From Ilumatobacter fluminis (lineage in GTDB: Bacteria; Actinomycetota; Acidimicrobiia; Acidimicrobiales; Ilumatobacteraceae), in assembly GCF_004364865.1 (NCBI RefSeq), contig NZ_SOAU01000001.1:1860001-1924000 (forward strand): a DNA stretch of 64,000 nt, given 5' to 3'. Position 1 is the stretch's first letter. Each line of letters begins with the position of its first letter. The position numbers and the translations under genes are program-made. Of the stretch, positions 15,898 through 25,383 are shown in pieces. The notes beneath the pieces are model-generated. The model was given only the letters and a program-made list of their open reading frames with translations. It searched no databases and had not been told where the DNA came from.

Positions 15898-17656
15898 GGC
15901 TGACCTCCGTGTCGACCGTGTCGGCCGGGCGTTCGTCGTGGCGCTCGTCGATCCCGAGTGAGCGCAGTGATTCGGGCAGGGTACCGGGGTGGGTCACGGC
16001 GTCGACCGCCATCGCCGCGGTGGCGTGGATCCGTCCGTCGAGGCGGTCCCACAGGCCGGAGCGTCGGAGGACGTCACGGACCGGACCCTTCACGTCGCAC
16101 AGGTGGATGTCGACCTGGCGTTCGTCGAGCTCGACCAGGATCTCCGACAGTGCTTCCACGCCGGTTGCATCGATGTCGTTGATGCCGGAGCAGTCGACCA
16201 CCAGCGCCGTGACGTCGCCGCCCGAGATGGCATCGGCCTCGCCGAGGAGCAGCTTCTTGACGTGTTGGGCGTTGACGAACGAGAGGGCGGCGTCGATGCG
16301 CACGACGCGGACGCCGTCGGTGACGGACGCCTCGGGGAAGCGCTCGACGTTGCGATAGCTCGTCGTGCCGGGGATCTGGCCGAGCACGGCCGAATGGGGC
16401 TTCGACATGCGGGCGAACACCACGAGCATCGAGGCGACGACGGCGACCAGGATCCCGAGTTCGATGCCGAGCACCAGGGTGGCGACGAAGGCGACCGAGA
16501 GACCGATCAGGTCGGACCGCTTGACGTGGGCGATGTGGCGCATCTCTCCGATGTCGATCAGGTTGATGACGGCCACGATGATGATCGCTCCGAGCGCAGC
16601 GTTGGGCAGCGAGCTGAACAGCGGGGTGAGGAACAGCACGGTCAGCAGGATCAGGATCGCCGTGACGATCGACGCGAGCGGCGTGCGTGCGCCGGCGGTG
16701 TCGTTGACGGCGGTGCGGCTGAATCCGCCCGTGACCGGATAGCCACCGAACAAGCCCGATGCGACGTTGGAGGCGCCCAGGCCGATCAGCTCCTGGTTGG
16801 CGTCGACGTCGTAGCGGTGGCGGCGTGCGTAGACCTTCGCGACGGCGATCGACTCCATGAAGCCGACGAGCGTGATCACGAACGCGGTGCCGATCAGCGA
16901 TCCCATCGTGCCGGTGTCGAAGTCGGGGAGCCCGAATGCCGGCAGCGAGCTCGGGATCTCGCCGACCGTCTTGACCCCTCGGTCGGTCAGGTCGAACAGT
17001 TCGACGGCGAGGATCGAGGCGATCACGAGCACCAGCGCACCCGGGACCCGGGGCACGAACTTCTTCATCAGCACGAGGAGGGCGATGCTCGCCACGCCGA
17101 GGACGAGGGTGGTCCCGTTGGTCCCATCGATCTGTCGGACGACTTCCTCGACCGTCTCGTAGAAGTGGTCTTTTCGTTCGGTGGTGATGCCGAAGAGGTG
17201 CTTGACCTGGGAGAAACCGATGATGATCGCCGCGGCGGCCGTGAAACCGACGAGGACGGAGTGGGACAGGAAGTTGACGACGAATCCGAGCCGACCGAAT
17301 CCGAGCACCAGGTGGACGGCTCCGACCATCAGGGCGAGCAGTGCCGCAGCACTGATGTAGCCGGCCGAACCCTGTTCGAACAGCGGCGAGAGTGCCGATG
17401 CGGTCAGCAGTGAGACGATCGCGACGGGGCCGACGGCCAGCTGGCGCGACGTGCCGAACAGCGCGTACACGAGGACCGGGACGATCGATGCGTAGAGGCC
17501 GACTTCGGGCGGCAGTCCGGCGAGCAGTGCGTAGGCCATGCCCTGGGGGACCAGCATGGCGCCGATGGTGAGACCGGCTGCGAGGTCGGGGCGGAGGTCG
17601 TCGCGGTCGTACCGTCGGGCCCAACCGAGGATGGGGAGCAAGCGTGTGAGTGACAT
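15890..17656 (-). CDS. SulP-family anion transporter with STAS domain
   Basis: The 588-aa membrane protein starts MSLTRLLPILGWARRYDRDD. The SulP signature is clear (DLAAGLTIGAMLVPQGMAYA; GGYPVTGGFSRTAVN), with about 10-12 hydrophobic segments across residues 30-430. A STAS domain fills residues about 460-570 (ALVVDCSGINDIDATGVEAL). SulP proteins carry sulfate, bicarbonate or other anions. Here it is coupled to carbonic anhydrase (8-bp overlap) and a rhodanese, so it may import bicarbonate or move the sulfate made by sulfide oxidation. The ATG at 17656 is chosen because it begins the conserved N-terminus; the frame upstream covers the promoter motif. Confidence 0.9.
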   Translation of the reverse strand: MSLTRLLPILGWARRYDRDDLRPDLAAGLTIGAMLVPQGMAYALLAGLPPEVGLYASIVPVLVYALFGTSRQLAVGPVAIVSLLTASALSPLFEQGSAGYISAAALLALMVGAVHLVLGFGRLGFVVNFLSHSVLVGFTAAAAIIIGFSQVKHLFGITTERKDHFYETVEEVVRQIDGTNGTTLVLGVASIALLVLMKKFVPRVPGALVLVIASILAVELFDLTDRGVKTVGEIPSSLPAFGLPDFDTGTMGSLIGTAFVITLVGFMESIAVAKVYARRHRYDVDANQELIGLGASNVASGLFGGYPVTGGFSRTAVNDTAGARTPLASIVTAILILLTVLFLTPLFSSLPNAALGAIIIVAVINLIDIGEMRHIAHVKRSDLIGLSVAFVATLVLGIELGILVAVVASMLVVFARMSKPHSAVLGQIPGTTSYRNVERFPEASVTDGVRVVRIDAALSFVNAQHVKKLLLGEADAISGGDVTALVVDCSGINDIDATGVEALSEILVELDERQVDIHLCDVKGPVRDVLRRSGLWDRLDGRIHATAAMAVDAVTHPGTLPESLRSLGIDERHDERPADTVDTEVSHA

Positions 17657-17729
17657 GTGGGAGTTCTCTTCGAGCGTCAGGTGTCGAGCGTCGGTTGCGT
17701 CTCGGTCGGGTGGGTTCCGGACCGATCGT

Positions 17730-17758
17730 ATTGTACGGACATTTGCCACACTAGTGGA
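17730..17758 (-). promoter_or_regulatory. Shared sulfur-regulon promoter/operator motif, copy 2 (sulP-CA-rhodanese operon)
   Basis: On the minus strand the site reads TCCACT, 17 nt ending in CAAATGTCCG, then TACAAT (five of six -10 consensus bases). Spacing and the CAAATGTCCGTAC core are identical to copy 1, while the bases between TCCACT and the core differ, which argues against simple duplication. It lies about 75-100 bp upstream of the sulP start. Confidence 0.65.
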
Positions 17759-17775
17759 ACCGGACGTGGTTGACA

Positions 17776-17790
17776 ACCCCCCGGGGGTAT
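17776..17790. promoter_or_regulatory. G-tract palindrome resembling a CsoR/CstR operator
   Basis: ACCCCCCGGGGGTAT contains a 13-bp palindrome (ACCCCC-C-GGGGGT). CsoR-family repressors, including the persulfide sensor CstR, bind G/C-tract palindromes with flanking T/A of this kind. The site is between sulP (minus) and the aminotransferase (plus), just upstream of a possible -35 element for sulP. No CsoR-family gene is in the window, and G/C runs arise by chance in a high-GC genome. Confidence 0.45.
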
Positions 17791-17853
17791 CGGCGGCGTG
17801 CCGGGATCGATGGTTGCTCGGACGTGGCGAGTCGCGGGTGTAGCGTCGCTCCG

Positions 17854-19143
17854 ATGACGATGACCGACGAGCTCCTCCAGCGCTACCGGGCGACCCTGCC
17901 CTCGTTCCTGTCGCCGTACTACGCCGATCCGATCGCGATCGATCACGGCAGCGGCTCGTACGTGTGGGATCTCGACGGCAACCGCTACCTCGACTTCTTC
18001 GGCGGCGTCCTCACCACGATGATCGGTCACGACCACCCGGCCGTCACGGCGGCCGTGCAGGAGCAGGCGGCCAAGGTGATGCACACCTCCACGCTCTACC
18101 TGAGCGAGCCGATGATCGAGTTCGCCGAAGCGGTCGCCGAGGCGTCGGGCATCCCCGATGCACGCGTGTACTTCACGCCGTCGGGCAGTGAGGCGAACGA
18201 CGCCGCGCTGCTGCTCGCCAGCTCGTATCGGAAGTCGAACCAGTTCCTGGCGATTCGGAACAGCTACCACGGCCGCGTCTTCTCGGCCCAGGCGATCACG
18301 TCGCACTCCTCGTGGCGTTCGACGTCGCACTCCGGGCTCCAGGTGTCGTTCGTGCACGGGCCCTACAAGCTGCGGTCGCCGTTCCGAGACCTCGACGACG
18401 ATGCGTTCGCCGACGCGTGCGTCGACGATCTCGTCCAGGTGCTCGACATGACGTCGGCCGGCGACGTCGCCGCCATGATCGCCGAACCGATCCAGGGTGT
18501 CGGCGGGTTCGCCACGCCGCCCGACAACCTCTTCGGCCGGATGGGCAAGGAGCTCTCGAACCGCGGGATCCTCTTCATCGCCGACGAGGTGCAGACCGGA
18601 TGGGGTCGCACCGGCGACCACTTCTGGGGATATCAGGCGCACGACATCGTGCCCGACATGCTCACGTTCGCGAAGGGTGTGGGCAACGGCATCACGCTCG
18701 CCGGCGTCGTGGCTCGCGCCGACATCATGGACTCGATCAACGTGCTCCAATTCTCCACCTTCGGTGGCAACCCGCTGTCGGCGGCGGCGGGTCTGGCGAC
18801 GCTGCGCACCGTCCAGAACGAGGGTCTGCAGGACAACGCCAAGGCGATGGGGGAGCGGTTCGCCGCTGCGATGACGCCGGTCGCCGACGCCACCCCGTGG
18901 ATCGCCGAGATGCGTGGCCGTGGGTTGATGTGGGCGTTCGAGTGCTGCGAGCCGGGTGGTATCGAACCCGACAAGCAGCGCACCGGCGAGTTCCACGAGG
19001 CGTGCAAGCGGCACGGTCTGCTGGTCGGCAAGGGTGGTCTCTACGGCAACGTCGTGCGCCTCGCCCCGATGCTGAACGTCACCGCCGACGAACTCGACGA
19101 GGGTATCGAGGCGCTGCGGGCCGCCATCGCCGACGTGAGCTGA
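17854..19143 (+). CDS. Class III PLP-dependent aminotransferase (AGXT2-like)
   Basis: The 429-aa protein begins MTMTDELLQRYRATLPSFLS. Fold-type I class III features are visible: GSYVWDLDGNRYLDFFGG, FTPSGSEANDAALL (phosphate loop), ADEVQTGWGRTGDHFWGYQ and the PLP lysine in LTFAKGVGNGI. The full-length match to alanine-glyoxylate aminotransferase 2 / beta-alanine-pyruvate types is good, but the amino donor cannot be fixed. It is divergent from sulP and shares the intergenic region that holds the G-tract palindrome and motif copy 2. A functional tie to sulfur metabolism is not evident. Confidence 0.85.
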   Translation: MTMTDELLQRYRATLPSFLSPYYADPIAIDHGSGSYVWDLDGNRYLDFFGGVLTTMIGHDHPAVTAAVQEQAAKVMHTSTLYLSEPMIEFAEAVAEASGIPDARVYFTPSGSEANDAALLLASSYRKSNQFLAIRNSYHGRVFSAQAITSHSSWRSTSHSGLQVSFVHGPYKLRSPFRDLDDDAFADACVDDLVQVLDMTSAGDVAAMIAEPIQGVGGFATPPDNLFGRMGKELSNRGILFIADEVQTGWGRTGDHFWGYQAHDIVPDMLTFAKGVGNGITLAGVVARADIMDSINVLQFSTFGGNPLSAAAGLATLRTVQNEGLQDNAKAMGERFAAAMTPVADATPWIAEMRGRGLMWAFECCEPGGIEPDKQRTGEFHEACKRHGLLVGKGGLYGNVVRLAPMLNVTADELDEGIEALRAAIADVS

Positions 19144-19327
19144 GCGCGACACGACGCCGCCGCTCGGCCGCCCCGACTGCCGTCTCGGGCCCTCGGGTCC
19201 GGTCGCCATCGCTCCTCCTGATCGGTGGCGAGGCGCGGTCGACGTCGTGCTCGCCGTGCTCTCCAGTATCGGTCGCGAGCCCGGGGTCGCCTAGGGCCGG
19301 ACGTCCTCTCCGGGCTGTCGATCCGAG

Positions 19328-22300
19328 TCAGCCGAGCGGGATCACGTGCGCGCCGGTCGCGGCGTGGCCGAGGGTGAGAACGGTCCGGCCGCTCAGCGCA
19401 GTGATCACCGACTCGTGTACCTCGGTCGCCATCGACGGGTCGAGGTGGGCGGTCGGTTCGTCGAGCACGACGATCCCGTGCGACGACAGCAGCCCGCGTG
19501 CGAGCGCGAGCCGCTGTGCCTCGCCGCCGCTGATCGCGGCGCCACCGCGTCCGAGCGTCGTGTCGAGACCCCGGGGGAGTGCGGCGACCCAGGTGTCGAG
19601 TGCCACGATGCGGAGTGCGTCGACGAGTTCTTCGTCGGTCGCGCCGGGGCGGGCGAAACGTAGGTTCTCCCGAACGCTGGTGTCGCCGATCCACGGCTGT
19701 TGTTCGAGCCACACGACGTGACGCTGCACGATCGTCGGATCGAGCGCTCGGACGCTGTGGCCGGCGAGGTCGTAGTCGCCGCCGTCGAGCAGCGCGAAGC
19801 GCACCAACATCGCCGCCAACGTCGACTTCCCGACGCCGCTCGGTCCGACGACGCTCGTGACCGACCCGGGCGCGAGGTCGAGGTCGTACGGTCCGTGCTG
19901 TTCGGCCGAGCCCGGCCACCGAGCGATCGCTGCCGACGTCACGAGTCGAGGTGGACCGTCGACGGCCTCGACCGACGTCGCGGCGCCGGATGCGTCGTCG
20001 GCGATCGCGACGTGGGGCGAACGGAGGGTGAGCACGTCGGTCACCCGACGCGCCGACGCTGCGACCTCCGGACCGGAACGCAGCGCATCGACGAGACCGG
20101 CCGCCACCTCGCCGATGGTGAGCGGCCAGAGGACCAGGAGTCCGAGCACCGGCGCGGACATCGCGCTGTCCGGGCCGTAGCCGCGACCGACGAGGACGAG
20201 GACGAGGGCCGCCATCGTGACCGGCCCGGCGGCGACGACGGCGGCGCTCACGGATCGAGCGCGGGTGCGACGCTGCTCCCATCGGTCGACCTCGTCGCCG
20301 GCGGCGTCGATGTCGGCACGTCGCTCGTCGAGCAGTCGGTGGGCGACGAGGGCGTCCAGGTGCTCGGTCGTCGACAGGGTGATCGACGCCAGACGGGAAC
20401 GGGCGCCGGTGATCGCCGGCCCGATGCGGCGTTCCCTCGTGAGCTCGAGCAACGGTGCGGCCACACCGACCGTCAGCGCGACGACTGCGACGGCGGCACC
20501 GGCGACCGGGTCGATGACGGCCATCACGATCACCGACGCCGTCACGGTCGAGGCGAGCGCGACCACGGGCACGATCAGCCTGACGAAGAGGTCGAGCAGC
20601 CGGTCGACGTCGTGCACGACCCGCTGGGCGACATCGCCCCTGGTCCAGCCGGGTACGCCCTCGGGGGCGACGGTGGCGAGATGGTCGACGAGGGTCGAAC
20701 GCAGTTCGCTGAGCGAGGCGAGTCCGGCGTCGTGGCTCGTCAGCCGCTCGACGTACCGGAAGACGCCCTTGCCGATGCCGAAGCCTCGGACTCCGGTCAC
20801 GGCGACCGACAGCGCCGCCAGCGGCGGCATCTCGCTGGCGCGGACGATCAGCCACGCGGCGGTGGCGGCGAGGCCGAGTGTCGAGACCTCGGCCATCACG
20901 GCGAAGAACGTCGCCATGACGAGGCGACGGCGGGCCGGCCGGGCAACAGCGAGCACCCGACGGATCGCCGTCCAGGTCGACACGGGGGTCGACTCGACGC
21001 GGGTCGACGACGGCACGACGAGCGGTGCGTTCGTCGACGGCGCCTGCGGGTCACTCGAACGCGGTTCGGACGCCGAGCGCCGGGGAACGTCCGACCGGGC
21101 GACGTCGACGACATGATCCGCCACGTCGGCGAGAGCCGGGTCGTGCGTGGCGACGACGACGATGGCGTCGTGACGTCGCGCGAGGTCGACGAGCGCAGCG
21201 ATCACCGCGGCAGCGTGGCCGGCGTCGAGATGGGCGGTGGGTTCGTCGGCCAGCACCACCCGGGCGCGTCCGGAGCGCACGGCGACGACCGCTCGGGCGA
21301 CCTGGACCCGCCGCCGTTGACCGCCCGACAACTGTGTGGTCCGTGCCTGCTCGTAGTCGATCAGGCCGAGTTCGTCGAGCGCCGTCGTCAGGGTCGCTGC
21401 GTCGGCGGTCGACGCAGCCCGAACCTCGTCGACGACGAGGTCGGCGACCGTGTCGTGGCGCTGATCGACCACCGCAACAGCGTCTGCCCACTGCTCGACG
21501 TCGAGCAGCGCTACGTCCGCGGTGCCGTCGGCGTCGACGACCTCGATCGATCCGCGGCGTTCGGCGAGTCGGCCACGGAGTGCCGTGAGCGTCGTCGACT
21601 TGCCGGTGCCGCTCGGCCCGACGACGGCCGTCACCTCGCCCGGTCGGAGATCGAGATCGAGCCCGCCGAGCAGGTTCGGTCGCCCGGGCCGGTCGACGTC
21701 GAGCCCGCGGACCCTGATCGCCGCGATCCGGCCGACCGGGCGGTCGCCGCCGAGCAGCACCGGCCGCTCGAGTACCTCGTCGAGATCCGCTGCCGCATCT
21801 CGTCCGGCCTGGGCGGCGTGGAAGCCGGCGCCGACGCGACGGAGCGGGAGGTAGCACTCGGGGGCGAGCAGCAGCACGACCAGACCGTCACGGAGGTCGA
21901 AGCCGCCGTTGGCCATTCGGAGGCCGATCTCGACGGCGATGATCGCGACCGACAGGGTCGCGAGGAGTTCGAGTACGAACGCCGACAGGAACGCGATCCG
22001 GAGCGTCTTCACCGTCGTGTCCCGGTACTGCTCGGAGACCCGCCGCACCTGGTCGGCCTGGGCGCTCGCCCGGCCGAACAGGCGAAGGGTCGGCAGCCCC
22101 TCCATCACGTCGAGGAAGTGGCCGCTCAGCCGCTGCAGCATCGCCCATTGGCGCTGTGTCCGCTGCTCGGTCATCAACCCGATCAGGATCATGAAGATCG
22201 GAATGAGCGGCACCGTGACGACGACGATGGCTGCCGAGATCCAGTCGACCGACAGGATCCGGAGCCCCGCGGCGAGCGGGACCGCAACGGCGACGAACAG

Positions 22301-22723
22301 CGCCGGCAAGTAATCGCGCACGTACGGCTCGAGTTGGTCGATGCCACTCGTCGCGACGGTCGCTTCGCGGGAGGCGAGACCTGGTGCTGCCCGATCGGCG
22401 TCGACGGCAGCGTGGTCGACGACGTCGGTGCGAAGGCCACGACGCATCGCGACCATGGTCCGGCCGGCCGAGCGCTCGACCGTCCAGGCCGTCGCTGCAC
22501 GCACCAGCGCAATGATGGCAAGGACGACGAACGCCGTCCGGAGGTCGTCGTGGCGGCGTTCGATCGCCAGTCGGCTGACTGCGCGGGCCAGGACTTCGGC
22601 TTGCGCGACCGTGACGATCGCGAGCACCGCTGCCGCCACACCGGCGACGATCAGGTGGCCGACGAGCGCCGGCGACCGTCGAACGAGCCCGACGTCGATC
22701 GGCCCGTTCGAGCTGGACGTCAT
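19328..22723 (-). CDS. cydDC: Fused CydDC-type ABC exporter for cytochrome bd assembly
   Basis: The 1,131-aa protein contains two complete ABC half-transporters. The first half has about six membrane segments (20-310), Walker A VVGPSGTGKSTTL, signature LSGGQRRRVQVARA and Walker B VVLADEPTAHLD. The second half has its own membrane part (about 590-870), Walker A VVGPSGVGKSTLAA, signature ISGGEAQRLALARG and Walker B IVVLDEPTAHLD. CydDC exports thiols or handles haem for cytochrome bd assembly. Its start is 6 bp after the cydB stop, so it is in the cydABDC operon. Separate cydD and cydC genes are usual in proteobacteria; a single-chain form is known in actinobacteria. Confidence 0.9.
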   Translation of the reverse strand: MTSSSNGPIDVGLVRRSPALVGHLIVAGVAAAVLAIVTVAQAEVLARAVSRLAIERRHDDLRTAFVVLAIIALVRAATAWTVERSAGRTMVAMRRGLRTDVVDHAAVDADRAAPGLASREATVATSGIDQLEPYVRDYLPALFVAVAVPLAAGLRILSVDWISAAIVVVTVPLIPIFMILIGLMTEQRTQRQWAMLQRLSGHFLDVMEGLPTLRLFGRASAQADQVRRVSEQYRDTTVKTLRIAFLSAFVLELLATLSVAIIAVEIGLRMANGGFDLRDGLVVLLLAPECYLPLRRVGAGFHAAQAGRDAAADLDEVLERPVLLGGDRPVGRIAAIRVRGLDVDRPGRPNLLGGLDLDLRPGEVTAVVGPSGTGKSTTLTALRGRLAERRGSIEVVDADGTADVALLDVEQWADAVAVVDQRHDTVADLVVDEVRAASTADAATLTTALDELGLIDYEQARTTQLSGGQRRRVQVARAVVAVRSGRARVVLADEPTAHLDAGHAAAVIAALVDLARRHDAIVVVATHDPALADVADHVVDVARSDVPRRSASEPRSSDPQAPSTNAPLVVPSSTRVESTPVSTWTAIRRVLAVARPARRRLVMATFFAVMAEVSTLGLAATAAWLIVRASEMPPLAALSVAVTGVRGFGIGKGVFRYVERLTSHDAGLASLSELRSTLVDHLATVAPEGVPGWTRGDVAQRVVHDVDRLLDLFVRLIVPVVALASTVTASVIVMAVIDPVAGAAVAVVALTVGVAAPLLELTRERRIGPAITGARSRLASITLSTTEHLDALVAHRLLDERRADIDAAGDEVDRWEQRRTRARSVSAAVVAAGPVTMAALVLVLVGRGYGPDSAMSAPVLGLLVLWPLTIGEVAAGLVDALRSGPEVAASARRVTDVLTLRSPHVAIADDASGAATSVEAVDGPPRLVTSAAIARWPGSAEQHGPYDLDLAPGSVTSVVGPSGVGKSTLAAMLVRFALLDGGDYDLAGHSVRALDPTIVQRHVVWLEQQPWIGDTSVRENLRFARPGATDEELVDALRIVALDTWVAALPRGLDTTLGRGGAAISGGEAQRLALARGLLSSHGIVVLDEPTAHLDPSMATEVHESVITALSGRTVLTLGHAATGAHVIPLG

Positions 22724-22729
22724 CGAGGG

Positions 22730-23737
22730 TCAGTGGGCCGCGGAGGTCGGGATGTGGTGACGCCCGACCCGCTTGCGGAAGATCCAGTAGGTCCACGCCT
22801 GGTACAGCAGGACGACGGGCGTCATCACGAGGGCGACGACCGTCATGACCTTGAGCGTGTAGTCGGCGGAGGAGGCGTTGTCGACCGTGAGGCTGTACGC
22901 CGGGTCGATGGTCGACGGGAGCACGTCTGGGTAGAGGCTGCCGAAGAGCATGACGATCGCGAACGCGATCGCTGCGCCGGTCCCGACGAACGCCCAGCCG
23001 TCTCGACCGGCCCGGCCGGCGACGATCGAGGCGACGAGTCCGACTGCGGCGAGCAGCAACGGGATCCAGGTCCAGCCCTCACCGGTGTCGAGCTGGGTCC
23101 ACAGCAGGAACGAACCCCCGAGCACGACGGCGACGGCGCCGAGCATCGTGGCGGCCGACTGCGACCGACCCTGGATGTCGCCGGTCGTCTTGAGCGCCAG
23201 GAAGTTGGCGCCGTGGAAGGCGCACAGCGCGGCGATCGTGACGCCGCCGAGCAGCGAGTACGGCGTGATGAGGGTGAAGAGGTTGCCGGTGAAGTTGCCG
23301 TCTGCGTCGATCGGTACGCCGTGGACGATGTTGGCGAACGCGACGCCCCAGAGGATCGCCGGGACCCACGAGCCGATCGCGATCATCAGGTCCCACGTCG
23401 ACTTCCACCGCTTCGTGCTGACCTTGCCGCGGTATTCGAACGCGACGCCGCGCACGATCAGCGCGATCAGGATCAGGAACAGGGCCAGGTAGAAGCCGGA
23501 GAAGAGCGACGCATACCAGTTCGGGAACGCGGCGAACGTGGCGCCGCCGGCGGTGAGCAGCCACACCTCGTTGCCGTCCCAGACCGGCCCGATGGTGTTG
23601 ATCATGACGCGCCGGTCGATCTCGTCGTTCGACAGTGGGTGCAGCAGCATGCCGACGCCGAAGTCGAAGCCTTCGAGGAAGAAGTAGCCGGTCCAGAGGA
23701 CGGCGATGATGATGAACCAGAAGTCGGTGAGTTCCAT
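22730..23737 (-). CDS. cydB: Cytochrome bd quinol oxidase subunit II
   Basis: The 335-aa integral membrane protein has about nine hydrophobic segments and typical CydB sequence: FWFIIIAVLWTGYFFLEGFDFGVGML, GPVWDGNEVWLLTAGGATFAAFP. It partners CydA in the bd oxidase, which reduces O2 with quinol and, in studied bacteria, keeps working when sulfide blocks haem-copper oxidases. It starts 11 bp after cydA ends. Confidence 0.95.
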   Translation of the reverse strand: MELTDFWFIIIAVLWTGYFFLEGFDFGVGMLLHPLSNDEIDRRVMINTIGPVWDGNEVWLLTAGGATFAAFPNWYASLFSGFYLALFLILIALIVRGVAFEYRGKVSTKRWKSTWDLMIAIGSWVPAILWGVAFANIVHGVPIDADGNFTGNLFTLITPYSLLGGVTIAALCAFHGANFLALKTTGDIQGRSQSAATMLGAVAVVLGGSFLLWTQLDTGEGWTWIPLLLAAVGLVASIVAGRAGRDGWAFVGTGAAIAFAIVMLFGSLYPDVLPSTIDPAYSLTVDNASSADYTLKVMTVVALVMTPVVLLYQAWTYWIFRKRVGRHHIPTSAAH

Positions 23738-23748
23738 CGTGCTGCTCC

Positions 23749-25287
23749 TCAGTACGCGAAGGCGAACTGCTCGTCGTCGGCGTCGGTCGGGCTGCCACGG
23801 TCGGGTGGTGTGTCGCCGTCGTGGTCGTCTCGGTCATGGTCGTCGTGGCCGCTGTCGTCGTCACGGTCGCTGTCACCCCAGGGGTGGTCGACCGGCAGGG
23901 CGAACATCGTCGAATCGGGTCCGGCTTGGACGTATCTGGTGAGGAGGAAGATCTCGACCACGGCGAGGATGCCGTAGACGGCGGCGAAGCCGAACAGGGA
24001 GATCGCCACCTCGGTCGTGCTGAGCGACGGCGACACGGCGTTCTCGGTGAGGAGAGCGATCTTGAGATCGCCGTCGAGGTTCGGGGCGACCACCCAGGGC
24101 TGACGCCCCATCTCGGTGAAGATCCACCCGAACGCGTTCCCGAGGAACGGCGTGAGCATCGTGAAGACGGTGAGTGGCGTCATCCACCGGCCCGTCGGCA
24201 GTGCGCGACCCTTTCTGGTCAGCCACAGGCTGACGACGGCGACGCCCATGCCGAAGAAGCCGAAGCCCATCATCGCTCGGAAGCTCCAGTACGTGACGAT
24301 CAGGTTCGGCCGATAGTCGCCCTCGCCGTAGAGCTCGCTGTACTCCTCCTGCAGGTCGAGTACACCGGGGATCGTGGCGTTGAAGTCGCGGTCGGCGAGG
24401 AACGAGGTCAGGCCGGGGATCACGAGCGAGCGCACATCGCATTCGGCGTCGACGTTGCCGACGGCGAAGACGGAGAATCCGGCGCCTTCTTCGGTTTCGC
24501 AGAGCGCCTCGGCGGCGGCCATCTTCATCGGTTGCTGATCGAACATGATGCGGGCCTGTTCGTCGCCGCTGATGATGACGACGGCGGATGCGGCGAGCGT
24601 CAACCAGAGGCCGAAGCGCATCGCGTACCGCATCCCGCGGCGGTCGGGGTCGCCCGGGTCGCGCCGGATCAGGTACCACGCCGCGATCCCGGCGACGAAC
24701 AGTCCGGCGGTCATCACCGACGCAGCGATCACGTGGGGATAGGCGGCGAGCGTCGTGACGTTGGTGAGCACGGCCCAGATGTCGGTCATCTCGGCACGAC
24801 CGGTCTCGGGGTTGTAGGTGGCGCCGACCGGATGCTGCATCCACGAGTTGGCAGCGATGATGAAGTACGCCGACAACCAGGTGCCGATCGCTGCCGCCCA
24901 GATGGTGGCGAGGTGCAGCTTCTCGGGGATCCGTCCCCAGCCGAAGATCCAGAGGCCGAGGAACGTCGACTCGAGGAAGAAGGCGACGAGTGCCTCCATC
25001 GCCAGTGGTGCACCGAACACGTCGCCGACGAAGCGGGAGTAGTCGGCCCAGCCCATCCCGAACTGGAACTCCTGCACGATGCCGGTGACGACACCCATCG
25101 CGAAGTTGATGAGGAACAGCTTGCCGAAGAACTTCGTGAGCCGGAGATCGGCCTCGTCACGGTGCCGGTACCACCGGGTGTGGAACCAGGCGACCATCAT
25201 CGACAGGCCGATCGTGAGGGGCACCATGAAGAAGTGGTAGACGGTCGTGATGCCGAACTGCCACCGTGCAAGGGCGAGCGGATCCAT
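23749..25287 (-). CDS. cydA: Cytochrome bd quinol oxidase subunit I
   Basis: The chosen start gives MDPLALARWQFGITTVYHFFMVPLTIG, where the early His is the usual haem b595 ligand; an ATG 13 codons upstream gives an atypical leader. The protein is about 512 aa. The conserved GWIFTEMGRQPWVV and the quinol-binding region (about residues 230-340) are present. The C-terminus has an unusual Asp/His-rich tail (DRDDDSGHDDHDRDDHDGDT) that could bind metal or be disordered. It is the first gene of cydA-cydB-cydDC and lies about 100 bp downstream of motif copy 3. Confidence 0.95.
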   Translation of the reverse strand: MDPLALARWQFGITTVYHFFMVPLTIGLSMMVAWFHTRWYRHRDEADLRLTKFFGKLFLINFAMGVVTGIVQEFQFGMGWADYSRFVGDVFGAPLAMEALVAFFLESTFLGLWIFGWGRIPEKLHLATIWAAAIGTWLSAYFIIAANSWMQHPVGATYNPETGRAEMTDIWAVLTNVTTLAAYPHVIAASVMTAGLFVAGIAAWYLIRRDPGDPDRRGMRYAMRFGLWLTLAASAVVIISGDEQARIMFDQQPMKMAAAEALCETEEGAGFSVFAVGNVDAECDVRSLVIPGLTSFLADRDFNATIPGVLDLQEEYSELYGEGDYRPNLIVTYWSFRAMMGFGFFGMGVAVVSLWLTRKGRALPTGRWMTPLTVFTMLTPFLGNAFGWIFTEMGRQPWVVAPNLDGDLKIALLTENAVSPSLSTTEVAISLFGFAAVYGILAVVEIFLLTRYVQAGPDSTMFALPVDHPWGDSDRDDDSGHDDHDRDDHDGDTPPDRGSPTDADDEQFAFAY

Positions 25288-25383
25288 GAGAGCGAGTCTT
25301 GCACGCCGGTCGAAAGATCCGGACATGGTCGACGGCGAGATGAGTCACGATCTCTCGTGACCAAAGTCCCTGGACCCGGTTAG

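Noticed and set aside
19144-19327. Possible gene in the gap between the aminotransferase and cydDC
   Set aside because: Only short frames without start signals or protein-like sequence; I see nothing else in it.
19700-23977. Very long open frame (1,425 codons) on the plus strand opposite cydDC and cydB
   Set aside because: It is a shadow of the cyd genes: low-complexity Arg/Asp/Glu/Gly text with no domain, while the opposite strand encodes conserved transporter motifs.
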